Assembly: GCF_036689815.1 (NCBI RefSeq)
Contig: NZ_JBAHUR010000015.1
Span: 30,827-94,826, forward strand
Reading direction: 5' to 3'
Length of the DNA: 64,000 nt
Source: Magnetovibrio sp. PR-2
GTDB lineage: Bacteria > Pseudomonadota > Alphaproteobacteria > Rhodospirillales > Magnetovibrionaceae
Positions 27,804-37,123 of the stretch are shown piece by piece (position 1 is the stretch's first letter; each line of letters starts with the position of its first letter). Below the pieces are notes generated by a model. The model was given only the letters and a program-made list of their open reading frames with translations, ran no database searches and had not been told where the DNA came from. The position numbers and the translations under genes are program-made.

Positions 27804-29348
27804 ATGACCGATAACTCTGAGCCAACCGTCAAAAAACCCGTCGTCCTTTGCATCCTGGACGGCTGGGGTGAGCGTAAAGAATCGCTCAACAACGCCATCC
27901 GCACGGGCGAGACCCCCAATTGGGACCGTTTGGTGGACAGCAACCCAAGCTCGGCCTTGAGTGCATCGGGATTGGACGTTGGCTTGCCGGACGGTCAAAT
28001 GGGCAATTCCGAGGTCGGTCACATGACGTTGGGCTCGGGCCGTGTGGTGTTGCAAGACTTGCCGCGCATTGATGCCGCGATCCACGACGGCTCGCTCGAT
28101 AAAAATCCTGCCCTGTTGTCTTTCATTGAAAAGCTCAAAGCGACAGGTGGCGTTTGCCATTTGATGGGGCTTTTGTCGCCCGGTGGCGTGCATTCCCACC
28201 AATGGCACATGCGTACGTTGGCGGGCATCATCTGCGCCCACGGGATTCCGGTTCAGGTGCACGCGTTTTTGGATGGCCGCGACACGCCGCCCAAAAGTGC
28301 TTACGACATGGTCTCGCGCTTTGAAGTCGATATCCGCCACATGGCGTGCATCAACATCGCCACCGTGACGGGACGCTATTGGGCCATGGATCGTGACAAC
28401 AGGTGGGACCGTGTGGAAAAAGCCTATCGTTGCTTGGCTGAGGGCGAAGGCGAAAAAGCCATGACGACGTTGGAAGCCATTCAGGCGTCTTATGACAACG
28501 ACATTACGGACGAATTTGTCGAACCGCACGTGATTGGCGATTTTGACGGCATGCAAAACGGTGATGGTCTCTTGATGGCGAACTTCCGTGCCGACCGCGC
28601 CCGCGAAATTTTGGCTGCACTCGCCGATCCCGCCTTTGACGCCTTTGAGCGTCCGCGCGATCTGCAATTCGCCGCGCAAACGGGCATGGTGGAATACTCC
28701 GACGCCCATAATGCGTATTTTGAGGCTCTGTTCCCGCCTGTGGAACTGAACGACATTTTGGGTGAAGTGATCGATGGGGCGAGTTTGAAACAGCTGCACA
28801 TCGCGGAGACCGAAAAATACGCCCACGTGACGTTCTTCTTCAACGGCGGGCGCGAAGAACCGTTCCCCGGCGAAACGCGCATCTTGGTCAACTCCCCGGA
28901 CGTGCCGACTTACGACCACCAGCCGGAGATGTCGGCACCGGAAGTCACCGACAAATTGATCGAAGCCATTGAGAGCTCGACGTACGACTTCATCGTTGTG
29001 AACTACGCCAACGGCGACATGGTCGGCCACACTGGTGTGATGGATGCCGCAGTGCAGGCTGTCGAAGCCGTGGACAAATGCTTGGGCCGACTGGAAGCCG
29101 CCGTGGTGGCCGCTGGCGGGACCATGTTGGTTACGGCGGATCACGGCAACTGCGAAAAAATGTGTGAAGGCGCCAATCCCCATACGGCGCATACCTTATT
29201 CAAAGTCCCCGCTGTTTTGGTCAATCCGCCCGCCCGTGCCAAGGGCTTGAACGAAGGCGGTTTGGCGGACATTGCGCCAACGATGTTGGACTTGTTGGGC
29301 TTTGATGTTCCCGAAGCCATGACGGGACACACTTTAATTCAGGAGTAA
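27804..29348 (+). CDS. gpmI: Phosphoglycerate mutase, cofactor-independent
   Basis: The 514-residue iPGM interconverts 3- and 2-phosphoglycerate using two manganese ions. The N-terminus shows LCILDGWGERKE, the catalytic serine lies in GQMGNSEVGHMTLGSGR, and metal ligands are in MVGHTGVMDAAV and TADHGNCEKM. Length and motifs are complete. Confidence 0.97.
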   Translation: MTDNSEPTVKKPVVLCILDGWGERKESLNNAIRTGETPNWDRLVDSNPSSALSASGLDVGLPDGQMGNSEVGHMTLGSGRVVLQDLPRIDAAIHDGSLDKNPALLSFIEKLKATGGVCHLMGLLSPGGVHSHQWHMRTLAGIICAHGIPVQVHAFLDGRDTPPKSAYDMVSRFEVDIRHMACINIATVTGRYWAMDRDNRWDRVEKAYRCLAEGEGEKAMTTLEAIQASYDNDITDEFVEPHVIGDFDGMQNGDGLLMANFRADRAREILAALADPAFDAFERPRDLQFAAQTGMVEYSDAHNAYFEALFPPVELNDILGEVIDGASLKQLHIAETEKYAHVTFFFNGGREEPFPGETRILVNSPDVPTYDHQPEMSAPEVTDKLIEAIESSTYDFIVVNYANGDMVGHTGVMDAAVQAVEAVDKCLGRLEAAVVAAGGTMLVTADHGNCEKMCEGANPHTAHTLFKVPAVLVNPPARAKGLNEGGLADIAPTMLDLLGFDVPEAMTGHTLIQE

Positions 29349-29357
29349 TTTTGAACC

Positions 29358-30710
29358 GTGTTCAATTCGGCTCGCCCCCTCAACCTGTTCAGTGCTGCCG
29401 CCATTTTGGCGACCGTGCTTGTTTGTGGGCCGAACCCTTTGTTGGCGGCGGATGTGGATAAAGCGGACAAAAAGCTTCAATCCGTTCAAGACAAAATCAA
29501 ACGCCAACAGGCCGAAAGTGAACGTCAGAAAAAGCGCGCGCTTCAGCTCAAATCCGAAATGTCTGCCATTTCCAAAGAACTGGTGCAGGCTGCGCAAAAG
29601 GTGCATGACCACGAAGCTTCAGTCGCGGGGGTGGAGGCGGAGCTCAACAAGCTGGAGCGTGCCGCCAAACTTAAAGAGCAAAAACTGCGCGAACGCCAAC
29701 GCCAATTTTCCGGCGTGATGATGGCGCTGACGCGGATTGCGCGTTTTCCGTCCGAAGCCCTGGTGGCCCAGCCGATCCCGCCCGAAGACACGGTGCGCAG
29801 TGCGATCTTATTGCGGGCTGCCGTGCCGACCATCGAACAACGCGCGGATGCCTTGAAAGCTGAGCTGGATGAGTTGGCCGAAGCCCGGCGCAAGGTGGAC
29901 GATCAACGCCAAGTCTTGCTGGCGGCCGTAGAAGGCCTGCGCTCTGAAGAGATGCGCATCGAAGGGATCCGCAAGAAAAAAGCCGCCCTGCGTGCAGAAG
30001 CCATTTCCAAAAGCCGCGCCGCGCAATCGAAAGCGCGCAAGCTTGCCAAGCAGGCCAAAAACCTGCGTGATTTGGTGAGCAAGCTGAACAAGGCCCAAGC
30101 CGAGGCCAAACGCAAAGCCGAAGCCGAGGCCCGCGCCGCCGCTGAAGCCAAAAAACGCGTGGCGCAAAAAGCGCTAGCGCTTCAAAAGTCGAAAGATGTC
30201 CCGCCAGAAGCTAAAGCCGAAGCCAAAGCCAAGCCTCAACCTGCTAATTTGATGGCGTCCGCCGACATCAGTCTTTTGGGCGGTGTGGAAAAAGTCTCCA
30301 AAGCGCGCGGCAAGCTGCCCTATCCGGCCATTGGCCGCGTTGTCGGGCGTTACGGTCAACAATTGGACGGTGGATTGACGTCGAAAGGCCTGTCGCTGGA
30401 AACCCGCGATGGGGCGCGGGTTATTGCGCCGTTTTCGGGGAAAGTCGTCTTTTCCGGGCCGTTTCGGGGCTATGGTCAGCTGTTGATCATTGATCACGGT
30501 GAAGGGTATCACTCGCTTTTGGCCGGGCTTGGCCGCATTGATACGCTCATGGATCAACGCGTCGTTGCGGGCGAGCCCGTCGCGATCATGGGTGGGGATG
30601 GCGAAGAGCCTGTTCTTTATGTAGAATTCCGCCGCAACAACCAGCCGATTAATCCGCTGCCATGGCTTGCCAGAAGCAAGCGAATGGCGCAATCTCAGCC
30701 GAAGGGTTGA
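29358..30710 (+). CDS. EnvC-like murein hydrolase activator
   Basis: The start is GTG 29358 behind AGGAGT; the signal peptide ends near LLAAD. Residues 25-280 form a long coiled coil rich in K, A, E and Q. The C-terminal 125 residues are an M23/LytM domain, but the metal-binding histidines are missing (LYVEFRRNNQPINP in place of HxH). This is the degenerate form found in EnvC, which activates amidases at the septum rather than cutting peptidoglycan itself. ctpA follows by about 20 bp, the usual pairing in alphaproteobacteria. Confidence 0.88.
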   Translation: MFNSARPLNLFSAAAILATVLVCGPNPLLAADVDKADKKLQSVQDKIKRQQAESERQKKRALQLKSEMSAISKELVQAAQKVHDHEASVAGVEAELNKLERAAKLKEQKLRERQRQFSGVMMALTRIARFPSEALVAQPIPPEDTVRSAILLRAAVPTIEQRADALKAELDELAEARRKVDDQRQVLLAAVEGLRSEEMRIEGIRKKKAALRAEAISKSRAAQSKARKLAKQAKNLRDLVSKLNKAQAEAKRKAEAEARAAAEAKKRVAQKALALQKSKDVPPEAKAEAKAKPQPANLMASADISLLGGVEKVSKARGKLPYPAIGRVVGRYGQQLDGGLTSKGLSLETRDGARVIAPFSGKVVFSGPFRGYGQLLIIDHGEGYHSLLAGLGRIDTLMDQRVVAGEPVAIMGGDGEEPVLYVEFRRNNQPINPLPWLARSKRMAQSQPKG

Positions 30711-30729
30711 ATCAGGGAAACCATTTGAG

Positions 30730-32067
30730 ATGAAGACAAAAATGACGTTCACAAAAACCATTGCCACCGCACTGATCGGTGTGGCCTTGTTCTGCGCTCC
30801 TCAGATTTCCCAGGCTGCGGAGGACAAAGACGCGGCTGAGACCTATAAGCTGTTGCAGCTGTTTGGCAAAGTTTTCGAACGCGTGCGATCCGATTATGTG
30901 GAAAAGCCGTCGGACAAGGAATTGATCGAAGCGGCCTTAAACGGCATGTTGAATTCCTTGGACCTGCATTCGCGCTTTGAAAGTGCGGACCACTTCAAAG
31001 ACAGCCAAGTCGAAATCAAAGGTGAGTTTGGTGGTCTTGGTATCGAAGTGACCATGGACAGCGGCGTGGTCAAAGTGGTTTCCCCCATCGACGATACCCC
31101 TGCACACCGGGCCGGATTGCAACCGGGGGATTACATTACCCACTTGGACGGTGAGCAAGTGATGGGCTTGTCCTTGACGGAAGCCGTGAAAAAAATGCGC
31201 GGCCGCGTGGGTGAAGAAATTGTCCTGACCATTGTCCGTGAAGGCAAGGACCCGTTCGATGTATCCATTATCCGTGCCATTGTGAAGCTGACGGCGGTGC
31301 GTTCGCGCTTGGAAGACGACATTGCCTACCTGCGCATCACTAAGTTCAACGAACAGACCTCCAAGGGCCTGTCCAAAGCTTTGAAAAAATTGCGCAAGGA
31401 ACTCAAAAAAGAGGATAAGGACGCAACGCTGCAAGGCGTGGTGCTGGATCTGCGCTCCAACCCCGGTGGTTTGTTGGATCAAGCGATTGCGGTTTCGGAC
31501 GCGTTTTTGGAACACGGTGAAATCGTCTCGATCCGCTCCGAACAACACCCCGACACGGCGCAACGTTTCAACGCGCGCCCGGGTGATTTGACCAATGGTT
31601 TGCCGGTGGTGGTGTTGACCAATGGCGGTTCTGCATCGGCTTCTGAAATTGTGGCGGGTGCCCTGCAAGACCATGGTCGCGCCATCATCATGGGGACCAA
31701 GTCGTTCGGTAAAGGTTCGGTTCAGACCATCACGCCGTTGGGTAATTACGGTGCCATGTTCATGACCACGGCACGCTACTACACACCTTCGGGCCGCTCC
31801 ATCCAGGCGGTGGGCATCACGCCAGATATTGTCGTGCCGCAATCGAAGTTGGAAAGCTTAGAGCCTACCCGTCAACGTCGCGAACGCGATCTGCGGGGTG
31901 CTTTGGATAAAGAAAACGGCAAAAAAGCCGACGAAGAAGCCAAAGCCAACGGCAAGGCCAAAACCGAAGAGGAAGAAGAAAAGCCCGTTGATTATCAGCT
32001 GATCCGTGCTTTGGATTTGATCCATGGCATCAAGCTGTATGAAAGCCTGGGTGGCGTTCAGGGCTAA
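30730..32067 (+). CDS. ctpA: Carboxy-terminal processing protease (S41)
   Basis: I chose ATG 30730, which starts a signal peptide ending near ISQAAED; 445 residues. A PDZ domain (GGLGIEVTMDSGVVKVVSPI onward) precedes the S41 catalytic domain with the serine in GGSASASEIVAGALQDH and the lysine in TKSFGKGSVQT. The C-terminus is a charged K/E tail. It is a periplasmic serine protease that often controls peptidoglycan hydrolases, which fits its place after the EnvC-like gene. Confidence 0.95.
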   Translation: MKTKMTFTKTIATALIGVALFCAPQISQAAEDKDAAETYKLLQLFGKVFERVRSDYVEKPSDKELIEAALNGMLNSLDLHSRFESADHFKDSQVEIKGEFGGLGIEVTMDSGVVKVVSPIDDTPAHRAGLQPGDYITHLDGEQVMGLSLTEAVKKMRGRVGEEIVLTIVREGKDPFDVSIIRAIVKLTAVRSRLEDDIAYLRITKFNEQTSKGLSKALKKLRKELKKEDKDATLQGVVLDLRSNPGGLLDQAIAVSDAFLEHGEIVSIRSEQHPDTAQRFNARPGDLTNGLPVVVLTNGGSASASEIVAGALQDHGRAIIMGTKSFGKGSVQTITPLGNYGAMFMTTARYYTPSGRSIQAVGITPDIVVPQSKLESLEPTRQRRERDLRGALDKENGKKADEEAKANGKAKTEEEEEKPVDYQLIRALDLIHGIKLYESLGGVQG

Positions 32068-32124
32068 AGCAAACACCGTGGGGAGGCCGTGTGATGAAGT
32101 TTGGGGTTTGGTGAGGGTTTTAGA

Positions 32125-33939
32125 GTGAAGCTCCCGCTCGTCGATAAACTGTCTGGATTGGGGGGCGTGTTTGCGCGCCTCAACCCTTTGGCGTTGCTGA
32201 AAAAACGCAAGGGCGACGATGATGACTTCGATGACGAAGACCGAGACTTTCGTCCCTCTGGCGGTGATGAAGAAGACTTCCTCGGCGATTTGGGTGATCT
32301 TGATAAAATTGAATCGGATGCGACTGAACGCGATGACGCAGAAGCTGAAGAAGACGATGACGACCCGTTCGGTGATGATGACGATGATGATGACTTTGGC
32401 GGCTTCGATGACGACGATGACGATGACGCCGCCGCCGAACCGGATATTTTGGATGAGTATGACGCCGAAGACACTGAGGATTTTGTCGACTTAGACGACG
32501 TTTTTGCCGGCAGCGATGAAGAGCTGATCGGGGATGACGAACAAGACGTTCCCGACTTCGAACTCGACGGCTTTGACGATGGCGGGGGTCTTGAAGACGA
32601 CGAAGATGCTGATGAGGCGGCGCAAAAAGCGAAGCTGAAAAAGCTATTGATCATGGCCGGCGGCGGCGTTGGCGTGGCGGTGGTCTTGGGCGCGCTCGCT
32701 TGGTGGCTTCTTGGCAGTGGCGATGGCGCTGAAGATGTGGCGCAAGCCGACGGGGCCAGCACGTTGCGGGGCGACATTGATTTGGGTGGATTGACGGCGC
32801 CTGTTTCCACACCCAGCCCGACACCCGCTCCCGCACCTGCATCCAGTCCTAAAGTTGCGCCGGCTCCAGCTCCGGCTGCGTCAACCCAGCCTGCCTCCAC
32901 CCCCAGCCCCACAGGGGCATCTCCAGCCCAAGGTGCTCAGCCTGCGTCACCGCCAAGTCCGCAAGCCGCGGGCGGCGTTGGTGGTGGGGAAAGTGCGGCG
33001 GACCCGTCTTCGATGATCGGGCAGCTCAAGCTGCATGGATTGGACGTACAGATGGAACCGGGTGCAGGTTTAATCATTCCGTCCGTGACCGTCGCTTCTT
33101 ATGAAAACGTCGCGCCCTGGCCAGCGGGGCAACCGCTGCAGGCCGCCCCCCTGGAAGGGCTAACGGAACCAGGTGAACACGGTCCCTTGCCGATCATTGC
33201 CCAAGACGGTCTCACCCCCTTCGATGCCTATGCCCGACCCGAACCGACGGAACAAAGCGGGGATCCCAAAGTTGCAATCATCATTACAGGGCTTGGCATG
33301 TCACGGGCCGCGACCCAGACGGCTTTGAACACCATGCCGCCGGATGTGGCATTTGCCTTGAGCGTTTATGGCCGGGGTCTGGATTTTTGGGGCCGTCAAG
33401 CGCGCCAAACCGGACATGAGTTGTTGTTGGAATTGCCTGCTGAATCCACCGATTTCCCGTTTTCCGACCCAGGCCCCAATGCTCTGCAGTCTTTAGCCAC
33501 ACCGGAAGACAACATCGCCCAGCTGGAATGGATATTGAGCCGCACCACGGGATACTTCGGGGTGATCAGTGTGTATGGATCGAAGTTCTTAAGTGTTGAA
33601 GAGCAAGTTGAGAACGTGATGCGCGCGCTCAAAAAGCGCGGGATCATGTATGTGGATGGTGGCGCACAGGATTCCTTGGGCACGCGTGCAGCGTACAAGC
33701 TGAAAACCAATTGGGCTGCGGTGGAAGTGACATTGGACGACAAACCTGGGCGCGCCGCATTCAAGGCTCGGCTGGCAGAGTTCGAAGAGCTGGCGAAACG
33801 CCGTGCGTTGTCCATCGCCCGGGTGTCGGCTTCCCCCATGGCGTTGGAGCTGTTGTCCGTGTGGTTGCGCTCGCTGAACGAAAAAGGGTTGAAGCTTGTT
33901 CCTGTTTCCTCTCTAGCCAACAAGCAGCTCATCAGATAG
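32125..33939 (+). CDS. Divergent polysaccharide deacetylase with long acidic N-terminal region
   Basis: I prefer GTG 32125 (604 residues, GAGGG upstream); TTG 32101 is also in frame. Residues about 25-170 are extremely rich in D and E, with runs such as DDDDDDDFGGFDDDDDDD. A transmembrane helix (LLIMAGGGVGVAVVLGALAW) follows at about 176-200, then a P/A/S-rich linker to about 290. The C-terminal 240 residues are the YibQ-type divergent polysaccharide deacetylase domain (KVAIIITGLGMSRAATQTAL, ELPAESTDFPFSDPGPNAL, GIMYVDGGAQ). The acidic part should lie in the cytoplasm and the catalytic domain in the periplasm. It follows ctpA in the usual order. Confidence 0.85.
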   Translation: MKLPLVDKLSGLGGVFARLNPLALLKKRKGDDDDFDDEDRDFRPSGGDEEDFLGDLGDLDKIESDATERDDAEAEEDDDDPFGDDDDDDDFGGFDDDDDDDAAAEPDILDEYDAEDTEDFVDLDDVFAGSDEELIGDDEQDVPDFELDGFDDGGGLEDDEDADEAAQKAKLKKLLIMAGGGVGVAVVLGALAWWLLGSGDGAEDVAQADGASTLRGDIDLGGLTAPVSTPSPTPAPAPASSPKVAPAPAPAASTQPASTPSPTGASPAQGAQPASPPSPQAAGGVGGGESAADPSSMIGQLKLHGLDVQMEPGAGLIIPSVTVASYENVAPWPAGQPLQAAPLEGLTEPGEHGPLPIIAQDGLTPFDAYARPEPTEQSGDPKVAIIITGLGMSRAATQTALNTMPPDVAFALSVYGRGLDFWGRQARQTGHELLLELPAESTDFPFSDPGPNALQSLATPEDNIAQLEWILSRTTGYFGVISVYGSKFLSVEEQVENVMRALKKRGIMYVDGGAQDSLGTRAAYKLKTNWAAVEVTLDDKPGRAAFKARLAEFEELAKRRALSIARVSASPMALELLSVWLRSLNEKGLKLVPVSSLANKQLIR

Positions 33940-33948
33940 AAACATCCC

Positions 33949-34428
33949 ATGGGTAAAAAAGACCTTCCATATCGCTTGGGCGTCGGTGCCGTGTTGCTCA
34001 ATGCAGACGGCCAAGTCTTCGTGGCTGAACGCATCGATACACCCAGCGCGTGGCAAATGCCTCAAGGCGGGATTGACGCGAACGAAGCCCCCGACGTGGC
34101 TGTCATGCGTGAGCTGGAAGAAGAAATCGGCACGGCAAATGCTGCTGTTGTCGCCCAAACAGAAGATTGGCTGGTCTACGATTTGCCAAAAGACGTGCGC
34201 AAAAAAGTCTGGAAAGGCCGCTTTCGGGGGCAAAAGCAGATGTGGTATGCGCTCCGCTTTAAAGGCCAAGACGCCGACATCGATTTAAACGCCCACAAAC
34301 ACCCGGAATTTTCCAAGTGGCGCTGGGCGGACATGGCGGACTTGCCGGACTTGATCGTGCCGTTCAAACGCGATCTTTATGTTGAGATCGTGAAATCCTT
34401 CATTCATCTGGCCGGATCTAAGGGCTGA
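33949..34428 (+). CDS. rppH: RNA pyrophosphohydrolase
   Basis: This 159-residue Nudix protein has a complete box, GGIDANEAPDVAVMRELEEE followed by IG, and the RppH-type N-terminus LPYRLGVGAVLLNADGQVFV. It removes pyrophosphate from mRNA 5' ends and so starts decay. It lies 9 bp after the deacetylase gene, as in many alphaproteobacteria. Confidence 0.94.
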   Translation: MGKKDLPYRLGVGAVLLNADGQVFVAERIDTPSAWQMPQGGIDANEAPDVAVMRELEEEIGTANAAVVAQTEDWLVYDLPKDVRKKVWKGRFRGQKQMWYALRFKGQDADIDLNAHKHPEFSKWRWADMADLPDLIVPFKRDLYVEIVKSFIHLAGSKG

Positions 34429-34440
34429 GGACCGTACTTT

Positions 34441-35418
34441 ATGAGCTATCTGCAAGTCATCATCGGCTTCGTGTTTTTGTTGGGCGGGGCCGAGTTTTTG
34501 GTCCGGGGTGCGGTGCAAATCTCGGTTAAGGCCGGATTGTCGGCGTTGTTGATCGGTATGACCGTTGTGGCTCTGGGCACCTCAGCGCCGGAGTTCGTGG
34601 TGAGCTTGTCCGCCGCCCTGGACGGATCGCCCGGCATGGCGCTGGGTAACGTGGTGGGCTCCAACATCGCCAATCTCTGGCTGATTTTAGGGGCGACCGC
34701 CTTTTTAGCGCCCATCGTTGTGGATACCCGCGCAGTTATTCGCGATGCCTTGATGGTGACGGCGGCGACGGCTTTGTTCACATGGCTGTGCTTGTCGGGC
34801 TCCATCGAACGGATCGCCGGTGGCGTCATGGTGGTGGCGTTGGCGCTGTATTTCTTGCGCTCTTACCTGCGGGAAAAATCAGACGGTGCGGCCAGTGCGC
34901 ATCTGCACGAACGCGAGGCCGAAGAGTTCCAAGATGTGAAAATGTCCACGTTGATGGCGTGGGTGAGCTTGATCGGCGGTGCGGTGGCTTTGTCGTTCGG
35001 AGCCGACCAATTGGTCACCGGCGGCAGTGTCATTGCGCGGGGCTTTGGCGTTCCTGAAGAAGTCATCGGCTTGACCTTGATCGCGTTTGGCACGTCTCTG
35101 CCGGAATTGGCGGCTTCGGGCATGGCGGCTTGGCGCGGGCATACGGACGTAGCCATCGGCAACGTCATCGGCTCGAACCTGTTCAACACCTTGGCTGTCA
35201 TTGGTGGCGTGGCGATGATTACACCGCTTGAAGTGCCAGAACAATTGGTGCGCTTCGATGTGTGGGTGATGATGGCGGCGACGTTGATGATCTTGGCTTA
35301 TTTGGCGGTGGGCAGGCGGTTTGCAAGGCCGGAAGGGTTCTTGTTTTTAACGGCTTACGGTCTCTATATCGCTGCTCAAGCGGTTGGTGTGGATCAGGTG
35401 CTGGGCTGGATCAGCTGA
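34441..35418 (+). CDS. Calcium/sodium antiporter (CaCA family)
   Basis: The 325-residue membrane protein has about ten hydrophobic helices and the two inverted alpha repeats of the CaCA family: GTSAPEFVVSLSAALDGSPG near residue 42 and GTSLPELAASGMAAWRGHTD near residue 218, each followed by GNVxGSN. It resembles YrbG. A hydrophilic loop near residues 140-165 separates the halves. Substrate is most likely Ca2+/Na+, inferred from the family. A terminator follows. Confidence 0.9.
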   Translation: MSYLQVIIGFVFLLGGAEFLVRGAVQISVKAGLSALLIGMTVVALGTSAPEFVVSLSAALDGSPGMALGNVVGSNIANLWLILGATAFLAPIVVDTRAVIRDALMVTAATALFTWLCLSGSIERIAGGVMVVALALYFLRSYLREKSDGAASAHLHEREAEEFQDVKMSTLMAWVSLIGGAVALSFGADQLVTGGSVIARGFGVPEEVIGLTLIAFGTSLPELAASGMAAWRGHTDVAIGNVIGSNLFNTLAVIGGVAMITPLEVPEQLVRFDVWVMMAATLMILAYLAVGRRFARPEGFLFLTAYGLYIAAQAVGVDQVLGWIS

Positions 35419-35451
35419 TTTTGTCCCCTAGCGGCCTCTGTGAGGCCTAAG

Positions 35452-35477
35452 AACCCCTTGGGATCATAGGGGTTTTC
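35452..35477 (+). terminator. Intrinsic terminator after the antiporter gene
   Basis: AACCCC and GGGGTT form a stem with an 11-nt loop, followed by TTCGTT. The stem is short and the T-run weak. Confidence 0.5.
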
Positions 35478-35519
35478 GTTGCACTTGCATCCTTGGCGCT
35501 CTTCGACCATTCTCCGCCT

Positions 35520-36290
35520 ATGGAAACCAAAGACCAGCCCAATGTCTTGATCACAGGTGCCGCGCACCGGATTGGCCGCGCCATCGCACTGGATTTGGCT
35601 CAGCACGGTTTTGGCGTGGCCGTGCACTACAATGCGTCTAAAGATGCAGCGCAAGAGCTGGTCAAAGCCATTGTTGCGGACGGCGGGCGTGCCGTCGCCG
35701 TTCAGGCCGAGTTGGCGGATGAAGAGCAGGTCAAAACCCTGATCCCTGCCGCCACAGACGCACTGGGCCCGCTGACGGTGTTGGTGAACAACGCGTCTTT
35801 GTTTGAAAATGACACGGTTGAAGACTGCACCCGCGAAAGCTGGGATCAGCATATGGACGTGAACCTGCGGGCTCCGTTTGTGCTGTCGCAAATGTTTGCC
35901 GAACAGCTCCCGCACGGCGTGGAGGGCTCCATCATCAACCTGTTGGACCAGCGGGTGTGGAACCTCACCCCGTTCTTTATGTCCTACACAGTGTCGAAAA
36001 CCGCCTTGTGGACATTGACCCAAACTTTGGCGATGGCTTTGGCCCCGCAAATTCGTGTAAACGGTGTGGGCCCGGGGCCGACCATACGCAATGAACGCCA
36101 ATCCGAGGACGACTTTACCCGCCAATGGTCGGAAATCCCCTTGGCGCGCCGTGTTATGCCTCAAGAAATTGCCGACGCCGTCCGTTTCCTTGTCAACGCA
36201 CCGTCCATGACGGGGCAAATGATTGCCCTGGACGGCGGCCAACATTTGGGTTGGGGCCAAGCGTCCAACCGTCTCGTCCCAAATGAGTAA
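35520..36290 (+). CDS. SDR oxidoreductase, pteridine reductase/FolM-like
   Basis: I chose ATG 35520 (256 residues); an in-frame TTG at 35493 exists, and neither has a clear ribosome site. The Rossmann fold shows ITGAAHRIGRAIALDLAQHG, NNASLFEND and the YxxxK pair in MSYTVSKTALW. The segment NLLDQRVWNLTPFFMSY and the VGPGPT turn resemble pteridine reductases and FolM (dihydromonapterin reductase). folB lies 24 bp downstream, which supports a role in folate or pterin metabolism. Confidence 0.75.
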   Translation: METKDQPNVLITGAAHRIGRAIALDLAQHGFGVAVHYNASKDAAQELVKAIVADGGRAVAVQAELADEEQVKTLIPAATDALGPLTVLVNNASLFENDTVEDCTRESWDQHMDVNLRAPFVLSQMFAEQLPHGVEGSIINLLDQRVWNLTPFFMSYTVSKTALWTLTQTLAMALAPQIRVNGVGPGPTIRNERQSEDDFTRQWSEIPLARRVMPQEIADAVRFLVNAPSMTGQMIALDGGQHLGWGQASNRLVPNE

Positions 36291-36314
36291 CCTTTGAATA
36301 GAAAAGAAACAGCC

Positions 36315-36737
36315 ATGAGCACCCCCAACGTCCGTCTTGTTCCGTCTCCCAGCATTGCCGATGCCCGTTCCGGCATCCGTCATGTTTTTGTGCGCGATCT
36401 GGTTGTCGACACATTTATCGGCATTTACGACCATGAAAAAGACGACAAGCAGCGCGTGCGTCTGAATTTGGACTTGGCGGTGTTTGAAGGCGACGTGTCA
36501 TCTGTCAAAGACGACATCCAAAATGTGGTCTGTTACGAACAAATCAGCAACGATGCTCGTCAGGTTTGCAACGATGGTCACACCAATCTGGTGGAAACCT
36601 TAGCCGAAGAGATTGCCATCGTATGTTTGGCCAATGCGCAAGTGCGTTCCGTTCGTGTACGGGTGGAAAAATTGGATGTGTTCGCAGACGCAGCAAGTGT
36701 CGGTGTCGAAATCGAACGCTTTAACCCTGAAGTATAG
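36315..36737 (+). CDS. folB: Dihydroneopterin aldolase
   Basis: The start ATG 36315 gives 140 residues. The FolB core is clear: VFVRDLVVDTFIGIYDHEK, VCYEQISNDARQV and NLVETLAEEIAIV, with the active-site tyrosine and glutamate regions. It makes 6-hydroxymethyl-dihydropterin in folate synthesis. It follows the pterin reductase-like SDR gene on the same strand. Confidence 0.88.
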   Translation: MSTPNVRLVPSPSIADARSGIRHVFVRDLVVDTFIGIYDHEKDDKQRVRLNLDLAVFEGDVSSVKDDIQNVVCYEQISNDARQVCNDGHTNLVETLAEEIAIVCLANAQVRSVRVRVEKLDVFADAASVGVEIERFNPEV

Positions 36738-37123
36738 TTTACGTTTTACTTTGAGCACTTTGAGAGCTCACACGTGCCTTGTCTTCTGCCAAAATGGGGC
36801 AGGTTGTGCACAGTCGCCGATTCGTCTGTTTGCCATCTTTGTGTAACTTAGCTTTCATAGTGGTTTAATCTGTTTAGACCACACAAAATAAAAAATTCAA
36901 TAAAATCAATGTGTTAAAAAAATGCTCAATTTATGAGCAATTTATAGAATATTAAGGACTCCTAAGGCATTTCATCTGAGCTTAGGGTTTGTACACAACC
37001 TTATCCACAGACTCCGTGGATATGTATACCCGTCAAGATGCTTCATCACTATTTTCTAATTTTTATTGACCAAAAAGTATGTGCCCCTTTGCGCATAGGC
37101 GTCGAAGGGCGTAATTTGGGACC
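36738..37123. other. AT-rich intergenic region with DnaA-box-like sites
   Basis: This 386-bp gap between folB and uvrC holds a perfect DnaA box TTATCCACA at 37001-37009 and two one-mismatch boxes in the same orientation, TTGTACACA at 36989-36997 and TTGTGCACA at 36804-36812. Between them, about 36860-36960 is strongly AT-rich. It also has an inverted repeat TGCTCA-ATTTA-TGAGCA near 36932 and GTGGT/ACCAC near 36863. It could be a replication origin or a DnaA-controlled promoter for uvrC. I see no gene. Confidence 0.45.

Noticed and set aside
27756..29192. A 478-codon minus-strand frame over gpmI
   Set aside because: It is antisense to gpmI with all its motifs; its histidine- and valine-rich composition is typical of a shadow frame.
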